Source: Deltaproteobacteria bacterium (GTDB lineage Bacteria > Myxococcota_A > Polyangia > Polyangiales > Polyangiaceae). Taken from it: a DNA stretch of 64,000 bases. The position numbers and the translations under genes were made by a program. This document shows positions 9,135-19,503 of this stretch, piece after piece (position 1 is the first letter of the stretch; each line of letters starts with the position of its first letter). The notes beneath the pieces are model-generated. The model did not search any database and was not told the DNA's origin. It saw only the letters and a program-made list of their open reading frames with translations. Where the stretch lies: the NCBI GenBank assembly GCA_016218915.1, contig JACRCQ010000046.1, forward strand, positions 62,001-126,000, given 5' to 3'.

Positions 9135-10022
9135 CTACGCCGACGGCGCTGCAGGGGGAGCCGTCGGCCCCGCTGGCGGCGTCGTATCCGGGCTTCCTTC
9201 TCGTCCCGAGCCGCCTTCCGTTGTCGCGCTGTCCACCACGATCCGAAGCAGCACCGCGGTGATGTTGTCCTCGCCGCCGTTCTGGTTCGCTTTCTCGATC
9301 AGCTTCCTGCAGAGATCCGCTGGCATCTCGTCCGTGCCCAGCACGTCCAGGATGTCGTCGTCCGACATCATCCCCGACAGGCCGTCCGAGCATAGCAGGT
9401 ACAGATCTCCTGGCTTCGGATGATCGGTCTGCAGATCCACAACGACGTGGTCCTGCATCCCTAGCGCACGCGTGATCACGTTCTTGGGGAGCTCGTTGCG
9501 CTGCTCTTCCGTGAGCTCGGGCATCGCGAGCAGGTAGTCGTTGACCAGGGAATGATCCCTCGTCATCAGACGAATCTCGCCTTCGCGCACCCGATAGCAG
9601 CGGCTGTCACCGACGTGGCCGATGAAGACGCTGTCGCGCTCGGTGGAGAACAGCACGCTGACCATCGTGGTACCCATGCCCTGGTACTCGCGTGATCGAA
9701 CGCTGCGCTCGAAGATCTGCCGGTTGGCGATCCGGATCCCGGTCAGCAGGCGGTTCTCTTCCTCGGTGAGGCTCGTGTCGAAGTGATACGGCCAGGTCAC
9801 GTCCTCGTTCGCCGTCGACCGGAAGAAGTCCGCAATGGTGTCCGTGGCGAGACGGCTCGCCACGTCGCCAGCGCGGTGCCCTCCCATCCCGTCCGCCACG
9901 ATGAACAGATCGTGCTCGACGAGCAGAAGGTAGCTGTCCTCGTTGTGCTCGCGCTGCAGCCCGACATCGGTCGTGCCGGCCGCGATCACTCGCCTGCGTA
10001 CAGTCGGTTCTCGTACGGCCAT
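9135..10022 (-). CDS. PP2C-family Ser/Thr protein phosphatase
   Basis: 295 residues from the ATG at 10022 (MAVREP). It removes phosphate from Ser/Thr of proteins phosphorylated by Hanks-type kinases, using two metal ions. All PPM motifs are present in order: HNEDS, ADGMGGHRAGD, GMGTTMV, HVGDSRCYR, CSDGLS and GGEDNITAV. The closest general type is PrpC/Stp1/PstP, soluble and without a membrane segment. The C-terminal 35 residues are Pro/Ala/Gly-rich and probably disordered. It lies 99 bp downstream of frr on the same strand. A perfect TTGACA occurs in that gap, but I see no matching -10 element. Natural counterpart to the several FHA and kinase proteins of this window (inference). Confidence 0.93.
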   Translation of the reverse strand: MAVREPTVRRRVIAAGTTDVGLQREHNEDSYLLLVEHDLFIVADGMGGHRAGDVASRLATDTIADFFRSTANEDVTWPYHFDTSLTEEENRLLTGIRIANRQIFERSVRSREYQGMGTTMVSVLFSTERDSVFIGHVGDSRCYRVREGEIRLMTRDHSLVNDYLLAMPELTEEQRNELPKNVITRALGMQDHVVVDLQTDHPKPGDLYLLCSDGLSGMMSDDDILDVLGTDEMPADLCRKLIEKANQNGGEDNITAVLLRIVVDSATTEGGSGREGSPDTTPPAGPTAPPAAPSA

Positions 10023-10121
10023 GGGCCTGTTACCTGTCGATCTCTGCGGAATCCGCGTAGGTTTCCACGGTCGCCGCGATGGTGTCAAGCACGCCCGACA
10101 TCCTTCGCGTGGTTCGTTGCC

Positions 10122-10679
10122 TTAGATCTCGAAGATATCCTTTTCCTTGTGCTGCTGGATCTCGTCGACCTTCTTGACCGCCTCGGCAACCGTCTCTTCC
10201 ACCTTCTTGCGTGCCCGATCGCACTCGTCCTCGCTGGCAGCCCCGTCGCTCTGCACGGTGGCAAGCATATCTAGCGCGTCATGACGGTGCTTTCGAACCC
10301 CAACCTTGCATTCCTCGCTCATCTTGCGAGTGATCTTGACCAGCTCCTTGCGTCGCTCTTCCGTAAGCTGTGGAATTGGAATGCGAATCAGGTCCCCGTC
10401 CACCCTCGGGTTGATCCCCAGATCGCTCTCCCGCAGCGCCTTGTCCACCTGCTTGACCGCTCCCTTGTCCCAGGGACGCACCGCAATCATCCTCGGCTCG
10501 GGAACGCTTACGGAAGCGAGCTGATTCAAGGGCGTCGGCGTGCCGTAGTAGTCCACCCGGATGCCGTCCAGCATGCCGGCGTGTGCGCGCCCCGTGCGCA
10601 GCTTGCTCAAATCCCGCTTCAACGACTCGTGCGTCTTGCCGATCGAGTCTCGAAGTTCCTTGAGGATGTCGTCAATCAT
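10122..10679 (-). CDS. frr: Ribosome recycling factor
   Basis: 185 residues, the standard length. With EF-G it splits the post-termination ribosome into subunits. The sequence MIDDILKELR opens the three-helix bundle; the RTGRAH, YYGTPTPLNQLA and RVDGDLIRIPIPQLTEERR segments are diagnostic. ATG 10679 has AAGGAG about ten bases upstream; the longer frame to 10730 has no support. In many bacteria frr follows tsf and pyrH; here it stands alone, with hemW 196 bp upstream and the phosphatase gene downstream. Confidence 0.97.
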   Translation of the reverse strand: MIDDILKELRDSIGKTHESLKRDLSKLRTGRAHAGMLDGIRVDYYGTPTPLNQLASVSVPEPRMIAVRPWDKGAVKQVDKALRESDLGINPRVDGDLIRIPIPQLTEERRKELVKITRKMSEECKVGVRKHRHDALDMLATVQSDGAASEDECDRARKKVEETVAEAVKKVDEIQQHKEKDIFEI

Positions 10680-10875
10680 TTGGCTCGTCTCCTTGGCACC
10701 GCGGCAGGCTCGCCTCGCCTGGCCGGGCATCGACGGGACGCGGAGCTTAGCACCCCTTTCGCCGTTGTGGGGCTCATCTTCGTCGTGTGGGCCCCCCTGC
10801 CTCGACGCGGGCAGCTTGCGCGCCAGCCATGAACTTTCTCGTACGTTTTTGTCTGTGGTTCACCCGGACACCCCC

Positions 10876-12075
10876 TCATAGCATCCGTGCCGCCGTGTCG
10901 TTCTCCCAGAGCCACGCATGCCTCGGAATCCGGGCTCGCCCCGCCTCGCGCACCAGTCGCCCCTTGACCTCGAGCTCACGCGCTGCTCGCTGGCGGGCCC
11001 GCGTCCATCCCTCTACCCCCAGCTCCGCCGATACCGCGTCCAGATCCACGCCCTCCGCCAGACGCAGGCCCAGCATGATCCGCTCGGACATCCGTGTCTC
11101 CGCGTCCAGCACCTCCAACGATTGCACCACCCCACCTGCTTCAAGAAGTCGCTCGGCTGAGCATGCCTCCATCGCTTCCAGGTAGCCCTGCGCGTCCGCA
11201 GAGTTGCTCGCGCGAATCACGCGCCCGTCCGCCAGCTGCATGCTGCCCACGGCTCCTGCCCCAAGGCCGACGTAGCTCCCGCCACGCCAGACCCACCCGT
11301 TGTGCTTCGACTCGCAGCCGGTGCGCGCGAAGTTGGACACCTCGTAGTGCTCGTAGCCGAGCCCGACCAGCGCGTCGGACACCGCGATGAACGAGTCGGC
11401 CGCTTGCGCTTCGTCGACCGGGCTCACAGCGCCCTGTCGCATCGCTCGGCCAAGCGCGGTCGATGGCACCACGCTCAACATGTACGCCGAGACATGATCC
11501 GGTCCCGACTGCGCAATCGCTCGCGCTTCGCTGGCAGCTTCGGCCGGAGACTCGCCCGGCAGGCCATAGATGAGATCCGCGCTGACATGAGCGAAGCCAG
11601 CCCTGCGTGCCGCCGACAAAGTTGCCAGCGCTCGCGTAGCGTCGTGAGCGCGCCCGAGCATCTCGAGCCTCGGCGCGGACAGGCTCTGCACTCCCACACT
11701 CAGCCGTGTCACACCGACATCGCGGAGCATCTGGATGCCTGCCTCGTCGATCGAGCACGGGTTGCACTCGACCGTGATCTCGATCGCGTCACCCGGGACA
11801 GATCCACTCCTGCTGATTTCCTCGATCACCCGTCCGATCGACGCCGCCGACCAGAGCGATGGCGTACCTCCCCCAAAGTAAAGGCTGATCGACCTGATGG
11901 GTTGCTTCATCAGAAGCGATCGGAGCGACCACTCGCGCAGCACCGCGGTTGCGTAAGCATCATGTGGGACCTGGTCACGTCTAACCGGGCGCGATGAGAA
12001 ATCGCAGTAGGAGCACTTGCGCACACAGTACGGGAAGTGGACATAGATCGCTGTGCACGTTCCATCGGTTGCCAT
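10876..12075 (-). CDS. hemW: Radical SAM heme chaperone HemW
   Basis: 399 residues. The N-terminus has YVHFPYC followed by the radical-SAM cluster CVRKCSYC (C17, C21, C24), then GGGTPS, the ECNP segment, and the HemW-type SVGVQS and DLIYGLPGES motifs. HemW binds heme and delivers it to membrane enzymes. It resembles coproporphyrinogen dehydrogenase HemN but lacks the four-cysteine N-terminal extension, and the CxxxCxxC without a following extra Cys is the HemW pattern (family knowledge). ATG 12075 fits the alignment start. The gene is divergent from rel with 47 bp between the start codons. Confidence 0.9.
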   Translation of the reverse strand: MATDGTCTAIYVHFPYCVRKCSYCDFSSRPVRRDQVPHDAYATAVLREWSLRSLLMKQPIRSISLYFGGGTPSLWSAASIGRVIEEISRSGSVPGDAIEITVECNPCSIDEAGIQMLRDVGVTRLSVGVQSLSAPRLEMLGRAHDATRALATLSAARRAGFAHVSADLIYGLPGESPAEAASEARAIAQSGPDHVSAYMLSVVPSTALGRAMRQGAVSPVDEAQAADSFIAVSDALVGLGYEHYEVSNFARTGCESKHNGWVWRGGSYVGLGAGAVGSMQLADGRVIRASNSADAQGYLEAMEACSAERLLEAGGVVQSLEVLDAETRMSERIMLGLRLAEGVDLDAVSAELGVEGWTRARQRAARELEVKGRLVREAGRARIPRHAWLWENDTAARML

Positions 12076-12122
12076 GGTTTGCCGTGACCTGTCGTCAATG
12101 TTAGGTTATTGGGGTTGACTGC

Positions 12123-14318
<2,196 letters not shown>

Positions 14319-14329
14319 TCGTCCCTGCC

Positions 14330-14348
14330 GGCATGCTGGCAGCATGCC
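14330..14348. terminator. Hairpin between convergent genes
   Basis: GGCATGCTG and CAGCATGCC separated by one base form a tight inverted repeat (7 bp effective stem, 5-nt loop) in the 34-bp gap between the rel stop and the stop of the converging FHA/AAA+ gene. No U-run, so it may act as a two-way terminator or only as a pause. Confidence 0.45.
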
Positions 14349-14352
14349 CTGA

Positions 14353-15624
14353 TCACGCGCTTGCGGCGGTAGGCTCACGCATCTTCTTGCGCGGCATCGC
14401 GACGCTCAGCCGTTTGATCTCCCGGTACAGGGCCTGGCGCGACACGCGAAGCTCGCGCGCCGCGGCCGCGATCGTGCCGCCCGCCGCTTCCAGAGCCCGC
14501 TGCAGCCTCGCACGCGCAAGATCCGGGTCCTCCTGCTGCAGCGTCAACGGCTCGTGAACCATCGGGCGTGCTGCCCGCTCACGCACCAGCTCCTGACGCT
14601 CACGTTCCGTCAGCTGGCTCGCGGCCAACCCGATCAGAACCTCATGAAGCTCGCGCACGCCACCCCGCCAGCCCCCTCGAAGCATCTGCTCGAGGACGGG
14701 CGCCGCGAGGATCGATGGATCGATCGACTCGCGCTCGCACAGCGCATGGACGATCGCAGCAATGTCCTCGCGCCGAGCCTCGAGCGGCGGGACCTTGACC
14801 CTTCGGCCGCACATCAGCGAGACGACGGCCGGAACGATCGCCCCTTCCGACAGCGCTTGCTCCATCGTCTGACCGAGCGTGGCGATCAGCGTGGTGGACG
14901 GCGATCGTTTGAGGATGCGGACAGCTTCGATCTGCGTGGCGCGATCGAGCTGATCGAGGTGCAGCACGACCAGCGCGCCGGGCTTGGCTGCGAGTGCGTC
15001 GCACACCGCTGCCTTCGCATCCGCATCGCGCGCGTCCACCAGCGCGTAGCGGGCTCCCCACGCGCCCGTGCGCGTGGCCGCGATCGCGAGCGCGCACTTG
15101 CCGAGCCCCGGCCCCCCTTCGATCACGAAGCTCTCGTTGGCTCGAACAGCAGCCAGGGCCGCTTCGACCCAGGCGCGTTGCCGGGGCCCGAACACGATGT
15201 CCCCGATGCGTTCCATCGCGCCGGCGTGCGTGGCCAGGTCTCGCTCCACGAAGATGCCGAGCATGGCGCCCATGCGAACCACGTCGCCGTCCGCGAGCGC
15301 CATCCGTTCCGCAGGGACCCCGTTGACCCAGATCTCGGCGCGCTCGTCGAGCGCTTCGAGATACGCGCCATCACTCCGCACCGTGAGCCGGGCGTGCCTG
15401 GGGCGAATATTTTGATCCACGATCGTAACGGAACATCCGACTGCGCTCCCGATGATCGCACCGTGGGTGAGCGGAAGCGCACCGCAAGCGTCGCTCTTTT
15501 CCACACGGACGATGCCCCACCCGCCTTCCACGGCCAGCGCCGTAGGAAAAACACCCGATCCGGCTTCGCTATCGTCGCCCGTTGCCCCCTGCCTCTCAGC
15601 CCTCTTCATCGTCATCACCGTCAT
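14353..15624 (-). CDS. FHA / AAA+-like / Fis-HTH protein lacking the sigma-54 contact loop
   Basis: 423 residues. It has an FHA-like domain (about 35-125, weakly conserved: GCSVTIVDQNIRPRHARL), an AAA+-like module (about 140-330) with P-loop GGPGLGKC (170-177) and Walker B-like LVVLHLDQLD, and a Fis-type helix-turn-helix (about 375-405). The overall plan is that of FHA-type sigma-54 activators, but the GAFTGA loop that touches sigma-54 is absent and Walker B has lost its DE pair. It therefore probably does not remodel sigma-54 holoenzyme; it may act as a DNA-binding regulator or antagonist (inference). The start may be ATG 15624 or GTG 15633; GGTGG precedes the former. It converges on rel. 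A full-motif relative lies at 61791-63062. Confidence 0.75.
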   Translation of the reverse strand: MTVMTMKRAERQGATGDDSEAGSGVFPTALAVEGGWGIVRVEKSDACGALPLTHGAIIGSAVGCSVTIVDQNIRPRHARLTVRSDGAYLEALDERAEIWVNGVPAERMALADGDVVRMGAMLGIFVERDLATHAGAMERIGDIVFGPRQRAWVEAALAAVRANESFVIEGGPGLGKCALAIAATRTGAWGARYALVDARDADAKAAVCDALAAKPGALVVLHLDQLDRATQIEAVRILKRSPSTTLIATLGQTMEQALSEGAIVPAVVSLMCGRRVKVPPLEARREDIAAIVHALCERESIDPSILAAPVLEQMLRGGWRGGVRELHEVLIGLAASQLTERERQELVRERAARPMVHEPLTLQQEDPDLARARLQRALEAAGGTIAAAARELRVSRQALYREIKRLSVAMPRKKMREPTAASA

Positions 15625-15782
15625 CGATTCCACCCCGCACCAATGTCTTCGGCTGGCTTGCGCCGGAGTCCACCCGCGGATCCAGGACTCAGCGCAGAGA
15701 TCCGATCCCTTTGATGACCGACGCGGGCAGTCGGGTGCTGCCTATCGCCGTCGAAGGGACGATTCCTGGGCAGCAAAAATTC

Positions 15783-15811
15783 TTGACTCGCACCGCTTCC
15801 GCGTGTACCTG
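15783..15811 (+). promoter_or_regulatory. Sigma-70-type promoter for tRNA-Gly
   Basis: TTGACT (15783-15788), 17-bp spacer, TACCTG (15806-15811). The predicted start falls a few bases before the tRNA at 15823, as expected for a tRNA gene. Confidence 0.5.
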
Positions 15812-15822
15812 TGCGCTCCCCT

Positions 15823-15897
15823 GCGGGAGTAACTCAGTGGTAGAGTGCCACCTTGCCAAGGTGGACGTCGCGGGTTCAAGTCCCGTCTCCCGCTCCA
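15823..15897 (+). tRNA. tRNA-Gly (anticodon GCC)
   Basis: 75 nt with CCA encoded. Acceptor GCGGGAG pairs perfectly with CTCCCGC, D-arm AACTCAGTGG, anticodon arm CCACC-TTGCCAA-GGTGG giving anticodon GCC, and T-arm GGGTTCAAGTCCC. Discriminator U73 fits bacterial glycine tRNAs. Confidence 0.97.
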
Positions 15898-15914
15898 ACC
15901 TGCCCCGGTCCAGC

Positions 15915-15945
15915 AAGGCGCCTGCAAAGGCGCCTTCTGCGTTTT
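15915..15945 (+). terminator. Rho-independent terminator after tRNA-Gly
   Basis: Perfect 8-bp stem AAGGCGCC / GGCGCCTT with a 6-nt loop, followed by CTGCGTTTT. It starts 17 bases after the tRNA 3' end. Confidence 0.8.
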
Positions 15946-16116
15946 GTGCCCTCTTGCCCCTACTTCCTGCCGTCCAGCCCCCAGCCGTGATGCGCTTCTT
16001 GAAGCCGCACGACCGGCAGTGTTACGGTGGGCCGGCGTGAAATCACGTTCAGTGGATGTCTGAGCGGCTCGGACGGCACACCGGCCCCGGGGGGCCGCGT
16101 GCAAGCGGAGAAGACT

Positions 16117-17574
16117 ATGCGCTGGAAGATCATCACGGTAAACAGTGTCGTCGTCGTTCTGGTTGGCATTCTGCTGTATGCGCTGCTTCGTGCTCAGCTG
16201 ACCGATGTCGTCGCCAATCGCGGACGTATCCAGACCAGCGCGATGCGGGCTGCCTCGGCGGCCGACACGCAGCTGCAGCTCGATGCTCTGCGGATCGAGC
16301 GGTGGCTCGACTCGCAGACCGACGACCCGACGTTGCGCGAGCCGTTCCTGGCTGGGACGCAGGCCGCGCGATTCGAGGCCGCCACCAACCAGGCCAACCG
16401 CATCAAGGCAGCTGCTGAGCAGAACCCCATGTTCGCCAGCACGCTGCCCGCCATCGTCGCGCTCGTCGATCCCGCTGGCGTCTGCCTCGGCCGCAACGGC
16501 AGCAACCTCATGCGCGGCGAGGATCTCGGCAAGACCCACCCGCGCCTCAAAGAGGTCGTCCTTCGTGGCGGCACCGGCTCCGAGATCTGGTACAGCCGCC
16601 AGCTCTCCCAGCAATGGTTCGTCTCCTTTGCCGCGATCCGCGACGCTGCAGACAAGGTGATCGGCGGCATCATCTTCGGCACGCCGCTCAATGACGAGCG
16701 CGTCACCAAGGCCGCTGGCGCAGCCAGCGACATCGTCATGATCGTTCCCGTCGACCAGGGCCTCGAAGTCGTCGCAAAGTCCAGCACCGTCAGCGCAGAA
16801 ATCGCCACCGCTGTGGTCAGCCCGCCGGTCGGCGCCAACGCGCTCGCCGCGCTCAAACAGGGTCACGCGACGCTCATCGAGGGAGGTCCCTCCGGTTGGT
16901 TCCTCGCTGCTCAGCCGCTCGGCGGATACGGCGACGGCAAGCAGGCCATGCTGATCGCGACGGCTCCGGCCACCCTGGCGGACACCGGCAGCCTGCTGGC
17001 CTGGCCCATCCTGGGCGCACTGATGCTTGGCATCGTTCTGGTCAGCATTGGCGGCGTGCTCCTCGGCAACTACATCTCCAAGCCCATCGAAGAGCTCGAG
17101 GAGGGCCTGCTCCAGATCCTGAACGGTAAGACCGATCTTCGTTTCGAGATCGAGCACGCTGTCATGGGAGGCCTGGTCTTCCGCATCAACACGCTGCTCA
17201 ACCAGCTCATGGGTGTTCCCGAGGATGACACCGACGACGAGGGCCGCCCCTCGCAGGCGCCGTCCGCAACTGCCTTCCAGGGCGCGCTCGAGGTGGACGA
17301 GAAGTCGAAGGATGCGACCGAGCCGGTCGACGCGCGGGTGGCATCGGCGCTCGCTGCAGAGCCCGCCGACGCCTACTACCATCGGATCTTCTCCGAATAC
17401 ATCCAAGCCAAGAAGACGATCGGCGATCCGGTGGACCACATCACCGAGTCCAGCTTCGTCGAGCGCATCCGTCAGCGTGAATCCGAGATGAGCCAGAGGG
17501 TCGGACGCCCGGTTCGCTACCAGGTCCAGCTGCGCGGCAAGGAAGTCGTGCTCATCGCCGTTCAGCTCCCCTGA
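16117..17574 (+). CDS. Membrane sensor with Cache-like periplasmic domain and small C-terminal domain
   Basis: 485 residues. ATG 16117 has GGAGAAG upstream and begins a membrane segment (about 5-23). A periplasmic domain of about 265 residues follows, with the LPAIVALVDPAG and WFVSFAAIRD segments typical of Cache/sCache sensors, then a second membrane segment (about 294-319), a short HAMP-like linker (SKPIEELEEGLLQILNG), an acidic/Pro spacer and a compact domain (about 420-485). There is no kinase, GGDEF or chemoreceptor signalling domain. The C-terminal piece resembles a small domain found on assorted myxobacterial proteins (my recollection is MXAN_5187-type; unverified). It probably reports a periplasmic ligand to a cytoplasmic partner, perhaps the HEAT protein encoded 141 bp downstream. 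Confidence 0.75.
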   Translation: MRWKIITVNSVVVVLVGILLYALLRAQLTDVVANRGRIQTSAMRAASAADTQLQLDALRIERWLDSQTDDPTLREPFLAGTQAARFEAATNQANRIKAAAEQNPMFASTLPAIVALVDPAGVCLGRNGSNLMRGEDLGKTHPRLKEVVLRGGTGSEIWYSRQLSQQWFVSFAAIRDAADKVIGGIIFGTPLNDERVTKAAGAASDIVMIVPVDQGLEVVAKSSTVSAEIATAVVSPPVGANALAALKQGHATLIEGGPSGWFLAAQPLGGYGDGKQAMLIATAPATLADTGSLLAWPILGALMLGIVLVSIGGVLLGNYISKPIEELEEGLLQILNGKTDLRFEIEHAVMGGLVFRINTLLNQLMGVPEDDTDDEGRPSQAPSATAFQGALEVDEKSKDATEPVDARVASALAAEPADAYYHRIFSEYIQAKKTIGDPVDHITESSFVERIRQRESEMSQRVGRPVRYQVQLRGKEVVLIAVQLP

Positions 17575-17715
17575 ACCTCCCCCTTCCCACTCCATCCATG
17601 CTCGTCGGCCGCGCAGAACGCGATCGCACCTCGGCGCGGCCATGCTAGTCTCCCAGCCCCAAGTCGGGCCGGCGCACAGGATCACCGGCTCGCAGCTCGC
17701 AACGAGAGGATCCAG

Positions 17716-18465
17716 ATGGGCCTGCTAGATTTCTTCAAGTCCAAGAAGAGCGCCGGGCAAGACGGAGGGCCAACCGTCGACAAGAACACCCAGCGGCTCG
17801 CACGCGTGATCGCCGACAAGCACGCCCAGAACTACGACCGCATGGAAGCGATCCAGCAGGCTGCTGGGCTGGGAACCGCCGAATCCGCAGCGGCTCTGCT
17901 CAAGCGCTTCCCCTACTACGTCGAGCCATCCATCACCGACCAGGAGGAGAAGGAGGTCGCGTTCCGCGGTGTCGTCGCTGCGGGCGAGCAGGCCATCCAG
18001 CCCATCCGCGACTTCTGCGTCCGCGCCGAGAGCCTCACCTGGCCCATGAAGATCCTCCACGAGATCCTTCCCGAGGATCGCTACATCGACGAGCTGCTCG
18101 TCGTGCTCAAGCGCTTCGACACCGAGTACATCAAGAATGCCGAGCCCAAGGTCCAGCTCATCGCGGCGCTCGAGGGACGCAAACGTCCTGATGTGCTGGA
18201 AACCGTCGAGCAGTTCCTGGAGGACTTCGACGAGCCCGTGCGCTTCAACGCCGTCACATCCATCTTCTCCCAGGAGTCCGAATCGTCGACCGCTGCGCTG
18301 TGCCGCGCCCTGATCGCCGAAGAATCCGTTCGCGTGAAGAACAGGATCGGCGAAGGGCTCATGACGCGCGGATGGACAGTTCCCGAAGAGCTTCGCGCAG
18401 ACGTCGGCCGCTCGCTGCCATCCGGCTATCGTCTCGAAGGTGGAGTGGTCAAGAAGTCGCACTGA
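17716..18465 (+). CDS. HEAT-repeat protein
   Basis: 249 residues, soluble, with no signal peptide. ATG 17716 has GAGAGGAT upstream. After a short MGLLDFFKSKK leader, the rest is alpha-helical with HEAT/PBS-like repeats: pairs such as AAGLGTAESAAALLKRFPYY, EEKEVAFRGVVAAGEQAIQP and FDEPVRFNAVTSIFSQ. Proteins of this kind are protein-protein scaffolds. It is likely cotranscribed with the sensor upstream. The function is otherwise unknown. Confidence 0.75.
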   Translation: MGLLDFFKSKKSAGQDGGPTVDKNTQRLARVIADKHAQNYDRMEAIQQAAGLGTAESAAALLKRFPYYVEPSITDQEEKEVAFRGVVAAGEQAIQPIRDFCVRAESLTWPMKILHEILPEDRYIDELLVVLKRFDTEYIKNAEPKVQLIAALEGRKRPDVLETVEQFLEDFDEPVRFNAVTSIFSQESESSTAALCRALIAEESVRVKNRIGEGLMTRGWTVPEELRADVGRSLPSGYRLEGGVVKKSH

Positions 18466-18466
18466 G

Positions 18467-18489
18467 CCGCGCGACGATCCGTCGCGCGG
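18467..18489. terminator. Terminator hairpin between convergent genes
   Basis: CCGCGCGACG and CGTCGCGCGG form a perfect 10-bp stem with a 3-nt loop immediately after the HEAT gene stop and 21 bp before the stop of the opposing barrel gene. No clear U-run on either strand. Confidence 0.6.
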
Positions 18490-18510
18490 AGTGCTTGCGG
18501 GGTGCGGGGC

Positions 18511-19446
18511 TCAGGGGCTGCTCTTGAGCACGGCCGGCAGGTACATGTTGAAGCTGATCGTGATCATCTGGTTGAACTTGAAGGAGCGATCCTTCTCGTC
18601 GACCTTGTAGTCCGGTCCACGATCGTCCGGAGGGCCGCCGCGCGAGTCGAACCCCGAGGTGTTCCACGAGAACGGAAGCGCACGGTATTCCAGCCCCAGG
18701 CCCATCCACTTGCCCATGTAGAACGACATTCCGAAGCCGAACGTCGGGGCGATCGCCACGCGCGAGGCCATGTCGTACTTGGGCTGCGCAACGCAGTCTC
18801 CCTGAAGCGGCGGGGCGCAGGGCGCCGTCGCCAGCTTCGCCGCATCTTCCGGCTTGGACGGGTCGAAGTTCGCCCTCTCCTTGAGGCCGACGAAGGCGGG
18901 TCCGCCGAAGAAGTAGATGTCGGTGTCGACGAAGATCTTCTGGAAGATGGCAAGCTTGCCGCGGAACGGGACAGCGGTGATCTGCGGAGCAGCGAGCACC
19001 CACTGCAGCTTGCCGGTCTGGTCCGGGAAGTTCTGGCCTACGCTCAGCACCGAAGCGTTGCGGTCCACGACCGTCTTCGAAGCGCTATTCCGGTCAGAGC
19101 CATAGGGCGCCCAACGCGCCTTGTTGACCTTCTCGATCTCGTCGGTCAGCCCAAGGTTGATGTTGGTTACCGCGTAGGCACCCCACAGACCGACCGCGAG
19201 CCAGTCCGTGATGTTGTAGTTGATCCTCGCGCCGACAAGGAGCGACCGCTCGTACTCGTCCAGCAACGTGACCGAAAAGGTTGGCGCCAGCTCGAAGCGT
19301 CCCTTTCGGTGCCAGCGCAGATTGCGCACGGCAGGGGCTCCGGCCAGCGGTCCCGTGAGTTGGATCTCCTGCGCGAACGCAGTGGATTCATAAGCGAGCA
19401 ACCCGCCAAGCGCCAGCAACCCCGTGACGACCAATCGCCGCATCAT
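18511..19446 (-). CDS. Outer-membrane beta-barrel protein (myxobacterial type)
   Basis: 311 residues. ATG 19446 has GAGG six bases upstream. A Sec signal peptide (cleavage near AFA|Q, residue 26) is followed by alternating amphipathic strands ending in an aromatic strand (ITISFNMYLP), as expected for an outer-membrane beta-barrel. Motifs such as FELAPTFSVTLLDEYERSLLVGARINYNITDWLAVGLW fall in the family usually annotated as a myxobacterial outer-membrane beta-barrel domain, which to my knowledge includes GltA/GltB/NfsA/NfsB. It is in tandem with a second barrel gene 57 bp upstream, so the pair is likely one operon. A role as OM part of the gliding machine encoded 7 kb away is possible but not shown. 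Confidence 0.8.
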   Translation of the reverse strand: MMRRLVVTGLLALGGLLAYESTAFAQEIQLTGPLAGAPAVRNLRWHRKGRFELAPTFSVTLLDEYERSLLVGARINYNITDWLAVGLWGAYAVTNINLGLTDEIEKVNKARWAPYGSDRNSASKTVVDRNASVLSVGQNFPDQTGKLQWVLAAPQITAVPFRGKLAIFQKIFVDTDIYFFGGPAFVGLKERANFDPSKPEDAAKLATAPCAPPLQGDCVAQPKYDMASRVAIAPTFGFGMSFYMGKWMGLGLEYRALPFSWNTSGFDSRGGPPDDRGPDYKVDEKDRSFKFNQMITISFNMYLPAVLKSSP

Positions 19447-19503
19447 CGATGTCCTCGTCCTTCCCTGTGCCATCGTTCGACACCTGCTTGGAGTCGCTCG
19501 CTC

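Noticed and set aside
15823..15897. tRNA-Gly as an integration site
   Set aside because: No repeat of its 3' end, integrase or mobile gene found downstream; a regular terminator follows instead.
15742..17685. 647-codon minus frame running across tRNA-Gly and the Cache-like sensor
   Set aside because: Covers a tRNA on the other strand and a sensor with clear membrane helices.
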